Source: Leishmania mexicana MHOM/GT/2001/U1103
Taxonomy: Eukaryota > Euglenozoa > Kinetoplastea > Trypanosomatida > Trypanosomatidae
Length of the DNA: 64,000 nucleotides
NCBI RefSeq assembly: GCF_000234665.1
Contig: NC_018335.1
Location: 1,288,954 to 1,352,953 of the forward strand
Direction: 5' to 3'
The stretch's first letter is position 1; the number at the start of each line of letters is the position of its first letter. The notes under the pieces are model-generated. The model had not been told where the DNA came from. It saw nothing but the letters and a program-made list of their open reading frames with translations, and made no database searches. The translations under genes were made by a program, and so were the position numbers. Of this stretch, positions 43,135 through 53,044 are shown in pieces.

Positions 43135-44228
43135 AGCTGCGTGAAGCTGGGAGACGGGAGGGGGAGGGAGGGGATGGAGCGGGGCAGAGTTGTGTGCTCA
43201 TCACGCTTCGACAGCGCTTCTCCCATATCGCTCCCACTCTTTGCTCCTCTCTCCATCTCTTCTCTGTCCCTCCTATGTCTGTGCGCTTGTGTGCATGTCG
43301 GTGCCCCTTCGCGGCTCGCGTGTGCGAAGATCGTTGACTGTGCATTTTCCATAGTAACATTTTTTTTTTCAAATTTTGCTTTCGCCTATCGACACGTGCT
43401 CCTCCCTTCCCCCCTTTCTCATCCACACCTTTCTCTTGCGTCGTCGTCGTTGTTCCTCTCGTGTCTCGCTCTTTGCCCTCTCTCCTCGAACTGCGCGACG
43501 AGCTGATGGCCAACACATCTTCGCCTGCTTTCGTTTCGTTGCTTAGCTGGCGGCGTAATGCTACCCAAGAAATGCGTCACCTTTATCGAAAGGATAGTCC
43601 GGACTCACTGCAGGTGTGTTTACACGTGCACATAGGGGGTGGGTGGGGCGGGACGGGGACGGGGGGGGATGGTTTGTGGCGTCGCTCATCATGACATCTT
43701 GAGGGCAGCAATGGGACAGACATGGGGGGAAGGCGGGAACGACTGCGTGTATGTACATGTAGGCGATTGCTTTTTTTTTTCGGGCCTCATTTTCTCTTGT
43801 GCCCTTCCCTACGCTGCACCAACGTATGTGCGCGCTTGCATTTTGCTCATCAAACGCCTCTCTCCCCATTCTCTCTTCGCCTCTCTTTCGCCCTCACTGC
43901 AGCTCAGTGTTGTGAGCACGTGAGGACTCCAGTGGCCATGCCTTGGGGGGGGTGCCGCTGCTGCTTCTCTCCCTGTTACCGCTCCCTTTCCTCGAACCGC
44001 ACTCGCTGGTACTTCGACGTGCGATGCAGCAAACTCTCTCCCCCCTCGCGCTCCCCTTTCTGTTCCGGCCACCCCTCGATTTCCTTGGTTTGCAGCACGC
44101 AGGTGCGCACACCCGCATCACCTGCGTGCTGAGACATCTCCCTCCCTCGTCTTCTATCCATCCTGGCCACCTCCTCCCTCACCTCTGGCCGCGTCACGGC
44201 GTGCCGCCGTTACAAAATCGTCGACACG
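43135..44228. other. 3'UTR/intergenic region after the B-box/MATH gene
   Basis: About 1.1 kb with no supported gene; T runs at about 43359-43370 and 43771-43780, G runs at about 43650-43670. Confidence 0.65.
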
Positions 44229-44639
44229 CGTTCACAGCCGCTGAGGGCGTGCTTTCCAAGATATCAGGGGCGTGAAAAGCGGTCCATTGTGCTCCACATT
44301 TGACTTGCATTTTTTTTTGTGTAAACGTCTGCTGTTGTTTCCTCCATCCTTTGAGTTGTCAGCGGGGCTATTCATTTGGTTGCATAGACACGGAGGGTTC
44401 AACCTCCCCTCCCCTCCCCTCCTCTCTCATTCACGAGTAGTAGCATCGGTCGTAGTTGTACCCGGCGGGCGGTGACTGACATATCGGCGTTGGGCTGCGG
44501 ACCGTGCCACACTCCCCCCTCCCCCAACAACGACAACTGCCATCACCACGGCCTCAGCACCGCCACTCTTCTCATTTTTTTGTTCAAATTTTGTTTTCTT
44601 CTATCGTGCCTCTGCGTGCGAAACGTCCTCTTGCACTCA
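44229..44639. repeat. Left copy of a 411-bp duplication flanking an assembly gap
   Basis: Matches 44740-45150 at the same length. The visible differences are three: T/C at 44255 vs 44766, C/N at 44256 vs 44767, and T/A at 44314 vs 44825. It ends exactly at the N run. This is most likely one locus assembled twice from overlapping contig ends. Confidence 0.95.
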
Positions 44640-44739
44640 NNNNNNNNNNNNNNNNNNNNNNNNNNNNNNNNNNNNNNNNNNNNNNNNNNNNNNNNNNNNN
44701 NNNNNNNNNNNNNNNNNNNNNNNNNNNNNNNNNNNNNNN
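44640..44739. other. Assembly gap (100 N), probably false
   Basis: Exactly 100 N between two copies of the same 411 bases. If the copies are one locus, the gap does not exist. Confidence 0.97.
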
Positions 44740-45150
44740 CGTTCACAGCCGCTGAGGGCGTGCTTCNCAAGATATCAGGGGCGTGAAAAGCGGTCCATTG
44801 TGCTCCACATTTGACTTGCATTTTATTTTGTGTAAACGTCTGCTGTTGTTTCCTCCATCCTTTGAGTTGTCAGCGGGGCTATTCATTTGGTTGCATAGAC
44901 ACGGAGGGTTCAACCTCCCCTCCCCTCCCCTCCTCTCTCATTCACGAGTAGTAGCATCGGTCGTAGTTGTACCCGGCGGGCGGTGACTGACATATCGGCG
45001 TTGGGCTGCGGACCGTGCCACACTCCCCCCTCCCCCAACAACGACAACTGCCATCACCACGGCCTCAGCACCGCCACTCTTCTCATTTTTTTGTTCAAAT
45101 TTTGTTTTCTTCTATCGTGCCTCTGCGTGCGAAACGTCCTCTTGCACTCA
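44740..45150. repeat. Right copy of the 411-bp duplication
   Basis: Begins at the first base after the gap and ends at 45150. After this the sequence continues uniquely towards the lipase gene. It carries an ambiguous N at 44767 close to the contig end, as expected of low-quality read ends. Confidence 0.95.
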
Positions 45151-45885
45151 CACTGGGCGCACTCACGGATACGCCGCTCTCTTTCATTTTCCTGTCCCTT
45201 CCCTCCCCTCCTTTGAGCACCTTTGCGGGTACCTCTGACAGCGTTGTTCTTTGCTCGTCCGCCTCTCTTCTTCCCCCCTACACAAACACACGCACGCACG
45301 CACAAATTTGAGGTTTGTAGTGGCAAAAAGTGAGAAGTGCTGCTGCGGACTGCGTTGTGTGTTGTTGACATCATTGCTACCCCTTTCTGTGCATGTATGT
45401 GTGTGTGCGTGTGCTTGGTGCGCGTCTTGCTGCGCTGCTGCCTCCCGTGGATCGCCTTCTCTCCTGTCTGTTGCGTCTCTCCTGATCTTCGCCGGCTTAG
45501 TGTCACACTCTTCTCTTCACCTTTCGTTCCTTCTTCTCCCCTTTTAACCCGCTATCGACACCAACGAGCACGGACAGGCTCCGGTCGTGTCATCACAGGC
45601 GTGATCCGGCGGGCAGAGGGTGCGAGTGGGCCGTATCAGCATATCTCACCGTCAACATTCATGCACTCCGAGCCGTCGATCCCCTTTTTGATCACCACCC
45701 CGCCCCCGCCCCGCACATACCCGTATATAGCGTAAACGGAAGGCAGTAGAGCGTACTCCCGCAGGCCATTGCGTACTCTCTCTCTCTTTGGCGTCTCCGC
45801 TTCTGCTTCAAGGAACTTGGTTTGACTTTCTTGACGTTTTGCCTCACGCACTCCGGCACACCCGACCACGCAGCCGGGACCAGCG
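45151..45885. other. Intergenic/leader region of the lipase gene
   Basis: No other gene. The part from 45461 is the source of the vector-cloned copy at 10436-10940. Contains two pyrimidine tracts (about 45508-45546 and 45775-45810). Confidence 0.75.
45775..45812 (+). promoter_or_regulatory. Predicted trans-splice acceptor for the lipase mRNA
   Basis: A CT-rich tract ends in TTCTGCTTCAAG, with AG at 45811-45812. The first ATG after it is the lipase start at 45886. The earlier AG at 45567-45568 would leave an upstream ATG at 45661. Confidence 0.45.
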
Positions 45886-48315
45886 ATGCTGCGGCACCTG
45901 CGCATGGCCCCAGCCACCAAGAGGCCGCCCAGGTTGGAGGGGCAGCTTTTTGGTATGATCCAGGAGTGGTGTCGGCCTCTCTACCGCTACCGCATTCCGC
46001 ACACCTCGACACCTCGTGACCGCGTGTGCACATGCGCCTACCCGCTCTACACCCTACGCTCCTCTCGACGCTCCCCGTATGACGAGCCAACCGTGTACAC
46101 GTCGGCACACGAGGCCATTCATGTGACTGGTGCTGGCGCGCCATCCACCAGCGATGCTCCCGCACTCTCTTGGAGGTTGTCTGGGTGCTCCTCGCCTGTC
46201 TACACGTCGGCCCCGGCCACCGCGAAAGGCTGCGCCGCTGCCTCGTCTTTCCTTTCGTCGTTCGGACGGCTTCCATCCCTGCGTGCCCGCTGGGCTGTGC
46301 GGCGGCGAGGATCACGCCAGGCTGCTGTCCCCCCGACCACCCCTTTAGCACCACCCCCGCAGTCGTCCGAGGCGTGCTACCGGTGCAACATATGTGATGG
46401 TCTGCAAGGCCACGCAGAGGCGAGCGACGGCGCGCTGACAACTTCTAGCGGATCCACTGGCACTGGTGCCGCATCGACAGAGCATGCAACCACCACAGCT
46501 ACCACGTCGTCAGCCGAGTGGAATGAAGAGGATGAAGGCGAAGGGACCACCGGCGTCGCTGCGGCCTCGCCTGACAGCAGCGTGGACGAGCGCTACGGTT
46601 ACACCATCTCCACTGACATCGCCAACACTGCCATGGAGGGCGCCGAAGTGGCGGAGCTCCGGCACCTGGACCCGTTCCACGTCGAGGTCTTCGGAGGACC
46701 GTCGTGGTCGGCGCTGACGAAGCGAATCGCGCGGGAGGTGCAGGCACAGTTCACCCGATGCGGCCTGCGCAAGCGAGACGTCTCGCGGTACGCCGCCCAG
46801 GCAGCCCTTAACAGTGAGATGAGTCGCCAGACGTACAAGTTGTGGGTGCGCCAAGGGTCGCGCCACATTCGTGAAAGGCAGCTGCAGTCGACCACGTCTG
46901 CCACTGCCATTGGCTCCTCTTCGCCGAAGTCCCAGCTCTCCGTTGCACCATCCGAGCAGGCGATAATCAAAGGCAAGCTGGACACGCTCCACACAGCCTG
47001 CTACCTCGCCCGCTACGCGATGGCCGCCTACGGGCTGCCCTTTGAGCTCAACTACTTTTCCAGCTTGCGTGAGCTGTCGAAGCTCATGGCAGAGCCTCAC
47101 CGGCGCTACGTCTGCGCCAACTCTGAGGAGCAGCTCGAGTCAATGCGCCGCATGCTGCAGGGCGAGGAGCCGAACGCGTTGCTTGAGTGTGTGGCAAGTC
47201 GCTACTCCCTTCGCGTAGGTCAATCTTGCTGGGCCCTCTTCCTGGACCACGCTACGAACCGAGTCGTGCTCACCTTCCGCGGCTCGCTGACGCCGGCAGA
47301 CATCGTGGTGGATGTGACAGAGGGCTATGCCAACGTCGTGCTGGAGCGCGTTCCTATGGATGGGGCAACGACGGCCACCGGCATCGACCCATCGCCGCAA
47401 CTGTGCACAGCAATTCCGCTGGGCTTCTACGAGTCCGTCATCGAGGCGGGTGCTCAGCTGCTCCCTCTCCTGCGTACCATCCACAGCCAATACAGCACCT
47501 ACCAGCTTTGCATCACCGGACACTCTCTGGGCGGTATCCAGGCCTCTCTCTTTCACCTTCTGTACTGCGGGCCGTGGCGCGCGGTGCTGCACTCGTCAAC
47601 GACGCTGATGCGCCGCGCAAAGACGCTCATGTGCCCCTCTTCGCTGCCTTCGGCGCCGCCTCCTGCCTCTGCAGCCATCGCGTCCGCTGACACAGCGACG
47701 GCCACGGCCAGCGCTGCCGCGCATGTGCCTTTTACCAAGACAGTGACTTGCACATTTGGTGCCGCCCCGGTCGTGGAGCGGCGTGTCGCTCCACTGCTGA
47801 ATGTGTGGCTGCACCAGGAGGAGCAGCGCTCTGGAAGTCGTCTTCTGGCCTTCAGCAATGGCATGGACGTATGTTCCCGGCTACAGTTGCGGTCGCTTCA
47901 GGACGCCTTTCTGCAGCAATACGCGCGGCCGACGGAGGAGAGTCTGTCTAGCGACGACAGGGCTGCCGTCTATGACACCGGAGCTGCGGTCGCAGGGGTG
48001 TCCGACCAATCCGTACCCCTGCTCGCCATTCCTGGCTCGTTGTACAACATGACATCCGGGACGCGCCGCCGCCATCTCCTTGCCGTTCCCCTTACCGCCA
48101 CCGCGGTGCGTGAGCAGGTGGTCCTCATTCCTGAAGCGGTCTTGCATCACTACCCCTCGCTCTATCTGCGCAACCTTAACGAGCTGCTGCGTCGGTATAG
48201 GACCAAGTGGCAGTCCATCTGCGACGATGCTACGACGACGCCGACCGCAACTGCCACCGCGGCAGCTGTAGCACTGTCAAGGGACAACCCCTCACGCGAG
48301 ATCCGTGGGGGGTGA
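45886..48315 (+). CDS. Class 3 (diacylglycerol-type) lipase
   Basis: Predicted serine hydrolase that cleaves acylglycerols. 809 residues. The first 320 or so are variable and low-complexity. The lipase_3 fold runs from about 360 to 770. Its oxyanion-side strand is VVLTFRGSLTPADIVVDV near 460. The nucleophile elbow is GHSLGG at 545-550, with S547. The candidate catalytic Asp is D661 in SNGMDVCSRL. The candidate His is H755 in HHYPSLYLRN, at the position where DAG lipases have DHxPxxY. A low-complexity Ala/Thr/Ser insert (about 585-615) separates the elbow from the next strand CTFGAAPVV, as in DAG lipases with a regulatory loop. No transmembrane bundle like that of animal DAGL-alpha is obvious. 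The ATG at 45886 is the first after the splice signal. The triad is assigned by motif, not by alignment. The first 26 codons recur in the vector insert at 10861. Confidence 0.92.
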   Translation: MLRHLRMAPATKRPPRLEGQLFGMIQEWCRPLYRYRIPHTSTPRDRVCTCAYPLYTLRSSRRSPYDEPTVYTSAHEAIHVTGAGAPSTSDAPALSWRLSGCSSPVYTSAPATAKGCAAASSFLSSFGRLPSLRARWAVRRRGSRQAAVPPTTPLAPPPQSSEACYRCNICDGLQGHAEASDGALTTSSGSTGTGAASTEHATTTATTSSAEWNEEDEGEGTTGVAAASPDSSVDERYGYTISTDIANTAMEGAEVAELRHLDPFHVEVFGGPSWSALTKRIAREVQAQFTRCGLRKRDVSRYAAQAALNSEMSRQTYKLWVRQGSRHIRERQLQSTTSATAIGSSSPKSQLSVAPSEQAIIKGKLDTLHTACYLARYAMAAYGLPFELNYFSSLRELSKLMAEPHRRYVCANSEEQLESMRRMLQGEEPNALLECVASRYSLRVGQSCWALFLDHATNRVVLTFRGSLTPADIVVDVTEGYANVVLERVPMDGATTATGIDPSPQLCTAIPLGFYESVIEAGAQLLPLLRTIHSQYSTYQLCITGHSLGGIQASLFHLLYCGPWRAVLHSSTTLMRRAKTLMCPSSLPSAPPPASAAIASADTATATASAAAHVPFTKTVTCTFGAAPVVERRVAPLLNVWLHQEEQRSGSRLLAFSNGMDVCSRLQLRSLQDAFLQQYARPTEESLSSDDRAAVYDTGAAVAGVSDQSVPLLAIPGSLYNMTSGTRRRHLLAVPLTATAVREQVVLIPEAVLHHYPSLYLRNLNELLRRYRTKWQSICDDATTTPTATATAAAVALSRDNPSREIRGG

Positions 48316-49593
48316 TGGTGTGTATGCGCGCTGAGGGGAGAGGGCTGGCCGGTCCCAGGAGCACACAGGCCCACACCCTCACCTCCTCGATTTCCTTTGC
48401 AGCTTTGCTGCCGCCGTGCGTTGTCGCCGTCTCTCCCCCCACCACTTCTCTCTGCGGGTGTGTTTGGCCCTCGTCTTCTCTTCATCGTATTGTCCACCCC
48501 GTTTTCGTTTTCCTGTGTCCTCTTTCCCCCGTCACCTTCTCCGTTGTCCTCGCCCTACCCGTGTCTGTTTCTGTGTGCGCGCGCACGTGTGTGTGTGTGT
48601 GCCTCGTGCTCACTGCCGCCTCCACCGCCTTCTGTTTATCGTTGTGCATATATTCTCTCGCCCCCCCTCTGACTCTCGCACTCTCCCTCCCCCACCATCT
48701 CGGGTCTTTCACCACCACAGCAACGCAGTTCAGACACCCTGCGAAGCAGAGTGAAAGAGCAGGGTGGTGTATGTGTGTGTGTCGGAGAGAGGGGTGGTGT
48801 GGGTTGCGATACGAAGTTGTGAGCGTCGGGCAGACACGTGCCCTCCTCCCCGAGCGGGACGTGAGCGTGCGCTAGTAAGGGAGTGGTGAGACGGTAGACA
48901 CGGGGGCACGCAGCGACGAGGTGCTGTGCCATCGCAGCAACAAGCCCTCTCCATCCTCCTCCTTTTGCTGTGCGTCTTTTGAACTCGTCCGGTGCGCCTT
49001 TCCGGCAGCCTCGCCCGACGTCGGTGCGGTCCATGTCGCTCTCCTGCCTGCTCATCATCCCCCCACCCTTCACCGTACTCTTTGTACCTCCCTTTCCCTC
49101 TCTATCTCGCGCGCACACACGTGCTGAACCCCTGCCTCGCTCCGCATTGTTTCTCTTTTGCGGTTGTCGGCCCCTCGATCACGATATCTTGCATGTGTGT
49201 GTGTGTCTGTCGAGTGACCCTCCTCTCCCCCCCCCTGCATGCAGCAGCTGCCCTCCTCTCGCTGTCATCCTTTCAGTGCGCTACACTGCCGCGGTGTCTT
49301 TAACACATGCTGTGACTTCCCTTTTCCTCGTCTATCCAGGGACACAGGTCATAGAGCTCTTTCTCATCTCCTGTAGTTTGCTGCAATCAGAGATCGCACG
49401 GAGTCCCTGCCGTCGTGGTGGACGAGGCCGACGCCGGTGCCTTGAACCGGAGCCCACCGTTGGCATTGGTATTGGTGGCCCCCTCCCTGCAGCAGCTCAA
49501 TCGCCGCCATCCGCGTCATCGCCCTCGTCAAAGACGCGGCACCAGTGTGCCCTTCCACGAGCGTGTTCCTTTAGATCCCTCGCCACGGCAGGT
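48316..49593. other. Intergenic and leader region before the CLC gene
   Basis: About 1.3 kb with no separate gene supported. T/C-rich around 48420-48720. From 48970 the frame of the CLC gene is open, with an in-frame ATG at 49033, but a predicted splice acceptor at 49338-49339 would remove that part. Confidence 0.65.
49317..49339 (+). promoter_or_regulatory. Predicted trans-splice acceptor for the CLC gene (decides the start)
   Basis: The tract TTCCCTTTTCCTCG is followed by TCTATCCAG, with AG at 49338-49339. I find no ATG from here to 49594, which supports 49594 over the upstream in-frame ATG at 49033. Confidence 0.5.
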
Positions 49594-52248
49594 ATGAGCG
49601 CAGCGTACGGCGATGCAGGCGCTAGCGGGACGTTCGACACCCCATCTGCTACCCTCCGCAGGCCGGAGGCGGACGCAGCGACGGCCGCCTGGTTCCACGA
49701 GCTTGTAAAAGAGGTGGAGGAGGTCGGGGACGCCGAGGTGAATCGCGCTCGAGCGCCTCTGTTTGAGAAGGCGCACCGCCCGCACGTGTTCACAGCAGAG
49801 GAGCGACGACGCATGGATTGCTACGAGAGCATCGATTACGCTGAGGGCCAGTCCCTCGTTCACCGCGTCAGTGCCACTCGCCAAAGCAGCACGGAGGCGA
49901 AGGGGTGTCTGCGCCTGCTGATGTTCGTCTTGATCGGCCTCGCCGTTGGTGGTTGGTCCCTCTTGGTGTTTCAGACGCTCGACTACCTTGCAGAGGTGAA
50001 GCTGGATGCCGTGCAGGGGGTGGTGCGCAGCCGCAACAGCACTTACCCGCCCTTCAATGCGTCCAGATTCTACATGTCGGCGCTGCTCAACTCTGGTCAA
50101 GAGAGCGGCGACGTCGGAAAGACTGCGATAGTGCTACGCACGCTATCGTGGTCAGCGCTGCTGCACGGGGGCGTGCTGTACACGATGTGGGGCGTGCTGA
50201 TGGCGCTTCTGTCGTCTCTCTGCTGCCTAGTCATGCCAAGCGCCGCTGGCAGCGGTATACCGGATGTGATGGCGTACCTCAACGGCGTCATGTTCCCGCG
50301 CATCTTCAACATTCGAAACCTGGTGGTCAAGACGCTCTCGTGCATCCTCGCGGTGAGTGCCGGTTTGCCGGTGGGGACGGAGGGGCCTATGATCCACATG
50401 GGCTCGCTCATTGGAGCCGGGCTCCCCACCGGCCGCAGCCGCTCTCTGGGGTGCAGCGCCACCTCCGTCTTCGACCTATTTCGCAATCCGCGCGATCAGC
50501 GTGACTTCATCTCCGCCGGCGCCGCCTGTGGCTTGACGAGCGCCTTTTCTAGCCCGCTGGGCGGGATGCTGTTCGTCCTGGAGGAGATGGCGACTCATTT
50601 CCCTGCCCGTCTCGCGTGGCTTGTCTTCCTCTCCTGTCTCTCGTGCATGTGGATCATCCAGACATGCAACTCCTTTTTATCTGGCTGGCACCTTGTCAAC
50701 CGGTCCGCCATGGCGCTCGGTGATCTGCGCGAGGCGTCCATCGCGATGTTCTACATCGACACCGTGCCAGAGAACACGGTCTCCTTGTACACGTACACGT
50801 TCATCCCTACCGTGATGGTGGCGGTGTTGTCTGGCCCCTTGGCAGTGGCTTACACGGTCAGCAGCATCCGCTTCTCCCGCTGGCGCTCGCGCTGCCTCTT
50901 CCCCACGACGCTGTACCGTGTGCTGGAGCCGTGCGTGTTCGCATTTCTTTTCTCCACGGCCTGCTACGTGTTGCCCCTCTTCACACCGTGCGTGCCGACC
51001 CCACCGCACGTGCGGGAGAAGAAAGAGGCCCTACACGTGGAGCTCTTCACCGCATTCTGCGCACAGCCGGAAACAACCCATCACCCGCTCGCCACCCTCA
51101 CGATGACCAGTCCTTACAACCTACTGCGCCTCCTGTTCTCGCGCCGCTCGGCGGGGCTCTTCCCGGTATGGTCGCTCCTCCTGCACCTCGCGATTTACGT
51201 GGTCGGTTCCAGCTACGCTGGTGGCATGTTCATCTCCTGCGGCACGGTCATCCCGTCGCTGCTCATCGGCGCGGTCGAGGGGCGCCTCATCGGCGTTCTT
51301 TTTCAGCGCCCGGTGTGGGCAGATGAGGGCGTGGTCGCCCTTATCGGGGCCGCCGCATACTTTGCCGGCATCTCCCGCCTCACCTTCGCCCTTGTCGTCG
51401 TCATGATGGAGTTGACGGCGGATGTGTCGCACATCACATGCCTCATGCTAGGTATCCTGCTCGCCAAGGGCATCGCGGACAAGTGCTGCCATTCCTTTTA
51501 CCACGCCTCGCTGGAGGTGAAGGCGGTCCCCTTCCTCGAGGCACAGACGAGCATGCACCTACTCGACACATACACGGCTCGCGACATCATGACAAGCCCG
51601 GTTACCATGCTGGAGACGATGGACACCGTTCTGCACGTGGTCGAGGCGCTGACCATGACACGGCACAACGCCTTCCCTGTCGTGCAAGTCGGTGAGGCGG
51701 ACCAAGCCTATGAGGGCATGATCACGCGCGCGCAGCTTCAGCTGCTGCTCTGGGTCGTGTACCTGCGCGAGATGGGTGATGCCTCCGAAGTACCCCTCGA
51801 CGAGGAAGGTGATGACGATGGCGAGGCAGACGTCCGCGACGGCGCGACTGATGCGCGGAGCGGGATGGCGTCGGAGCAGGTCGACGCCGAGGACTTCATT
51901 CAATACCACGTCACGGCAGCGGAGCTGAAGCGCGTGCACGAGTTTCTTTTCTGGAACCGCCTGCCGAGCGTTCCCATGATGGAGCACCTGCCGCTGTCTG
52001 CCATCCGCTCATACATCGACCTTCGCCCGTACGTGGACAACAGTGCACCGTACGTGCAACAAGGCGTGTGCGTCTCGAGGGCGTACTACACCTTTCGCCA
52101 TCTGGGACTGCGCCACCTGCCGGTGCTTGATCGGACACAGCGGGTGGTCGGGATACTGACCAGGGTGAGCTTTGTGGGCGATCGACTCATGGAGAAGGTC
52201 GGCGCACAACCCGCTGAGGACTTCGTCGACACCGAATGGAGAGGGTGA
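49594..52248 (+). CDS. CLC-family chloride channel/transporter, probably a Cl-/H+ exchanger (ClC-6/7-like)
   Basis: Multi-pass membrane protein of 884 residues that moves chloride, probably in endosomal, lysosomal or acidocalcisomal membranes. The anion-site motif GSGIPD is at 219-224, with S220, the residue associated with chloride selectivity. The gating glutamate is E263 in GTEGPMIH; most relatives have GKEGP, so the Lys is replaced by Thr. LFVLEEM contains E331, which by alignment matches the proton glutamate of exchangers. The GAAAYFAG helix starts near residue 586. Two cytosolic CBS domains follow: DIMTSP at 665-670 with NAFPVV, and FRHLGLRHLPVLD about 835-850. They are separated by an acidic insert (about 730-770). 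The TEGPMIHMGSLIGAG and FISAGAACGLTSAF strings resemble ClC-6/7. The N-terminal 105 residues are cytosolic. The start is the first ATG after the predicted splice site. Confidence 0.94.
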   Translation: MSAAYGDAGASGTFDTPSATLRRPEADAATAAWFHELVKEVEEVGDAEVNRARAPLFEKAHRPHVFTAEERRRMDCYESIDYAEGQSLVHRVSATRQSSTEAKGCLRLLMFVLIGLAVGGWSLLVFQTLDYLAEVKLDAVQGVVRSRNSTYPPFNASRFYMSALLNSGQESGDVGKTAIVLRTLSWSALLHGGVLYTMWGVLMALLSSLCCLVMPSAAGSGIPDVMAYLNGVMFPRIFNIRNLVVKTLSCILAVSAGLPVGTEGPMIHMGSLIGAGLPTGRSRSLGCSATSVFDLFRNPRDQRDFISAGAACGLTSAFSSPLGGMLFVLEEMATHFPARLAWLVFLSCLSCMWIIQTCNSFLSGWHLVNRSAMALGDLREASIAMFYIDTVPENTVSLYTYTFIPTVMVAVLSGPLAVAYTVSSIRFSRWRSRCLFPTTLYRVLEPCVFAFLFSTACYVLPLFTPCVPTPPHVREKKEALHVELFTAFCAQPETTHHPLATLTMTSPYNLLRLLFSRRSAGLFPVWSLLLHLAIYVVGSSYAGGMFISCGTVIPSLLIGAVEGRLIGVLFQRPVWADEGVVALIGAAAYFAGISRLTFALVVVMMELTADVSHITCLMLGILLAKGIADKCCHSFYHASLEVKAVPFLEAQTSMHLLDTYTARDIMTSPVTMLETMDTVLHVVEALTMTRHNAFPVVQVGEADQAYEGMITRAQLQLLLWVVYLREMGDASEVPLDEEGDDDGEADVRDGATDARSGMASEQVDAEDFIQYHVTAAELKRVHEFLFWNRLPSVPMMEHLPLSAIRSYIDLRPYVDNSAPYVQQGVCVSRAYYTFRHLGLRHLPVLDRTQRVVGILTRVSFVGDRLMEKVGAQPAEDFVDTEWRG

Positions 52249-53044
52249 TAAAGGGCAACGAACAGACCAAGTAGCAGCAGGGCCGCGGTCCCCTCGAGTG
52301 TCGCTGTAGCTGTTTCTCTGCGCCTACGTCTTCTGCGCTGCTCTCAAGAGGACACGGGGAAAGCCTTACCGGCGTCATTCCTCGCGTGTGTGTGTGCGTG
52401 TATGCTTCTGCTGCCTGCTGTATGCACTAGAACCTCCTGCTCCTTTATGGAGGCGGTACGACACCGCCAACGCCTGCGCGCACTCGGAGCTCATGTGCAC
52501 GGTGCGTGCGCTGAGAATTTCCAGCCTGGAACGCTGAGAGAAGGGGCACAGAGAATAAAAGAGGGGGTGAGGGGTGGTGGTGGTTGGCTATTGAAGGCAC
52601 CAGAGCAAGCGAAGCTTACCCTCTCTCCTCTCTAGCATTCTCCACAGTAGACTTGATACGGGTGCCGCTAACGGCGCCGTGTCTCTTCTCCTCGTGGCCA
52701 CTGCGTGAGCTTGTGTGCACGGGGGTGGTGTGGGCCTACGCGAGCAAACTCGCCGCTGCGCCATCGTATGCCCGCCTCTCCCTTCTGACGTGCGCTGCGC
52801 CTCTTCCCGCCCCTCCACTTCCCTCTCCGTCACTGCTGGCTGGATCGCCCTCCCGTCTCCTTCGCTGGCCTTGCCTTGTGTGGCGGCGAATATGTGCACA
52901 GAGCCAAAGGCGCACGCAAACGCGTGAGGACGCTGAGTTCGTTCACAGACGCTGTGGGCGAGTAGGACACGCGCGCTGACATCGCCATCCACCTCACCCC
53001 CTCCTCTTTTTATTTCTCGTCCTGCTCCTCCTAGCCTCGCAGCG
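52249..53044. other. Intergenic region
   Basis: About 800 bases; no gene. Contains CT-rich tracts ending in AG at 52634-52635 and 53033-53034. Confidence 0.7.
52997..53034 (+). promoter_or_regulatory. Predicted trans-splice acceptor close to the TruD/PUS7 start
   Basis: A long pyrimidine tract ends in CTCCTCCTAG, with AG at 53033-53034, leaving only about 10 nt before the ATG at 53045. The alternative AG at 52634-52635 would include an upstream ATG near 52767. Confidence 0.4.

Noticed and set aside
44229..45150. A genuine tandem duplication
   Set aside because: The copies abut the N run exactly and differ mainly near contig ends, which fits unmerged overlapping contigs better; kept open until reads are checked.
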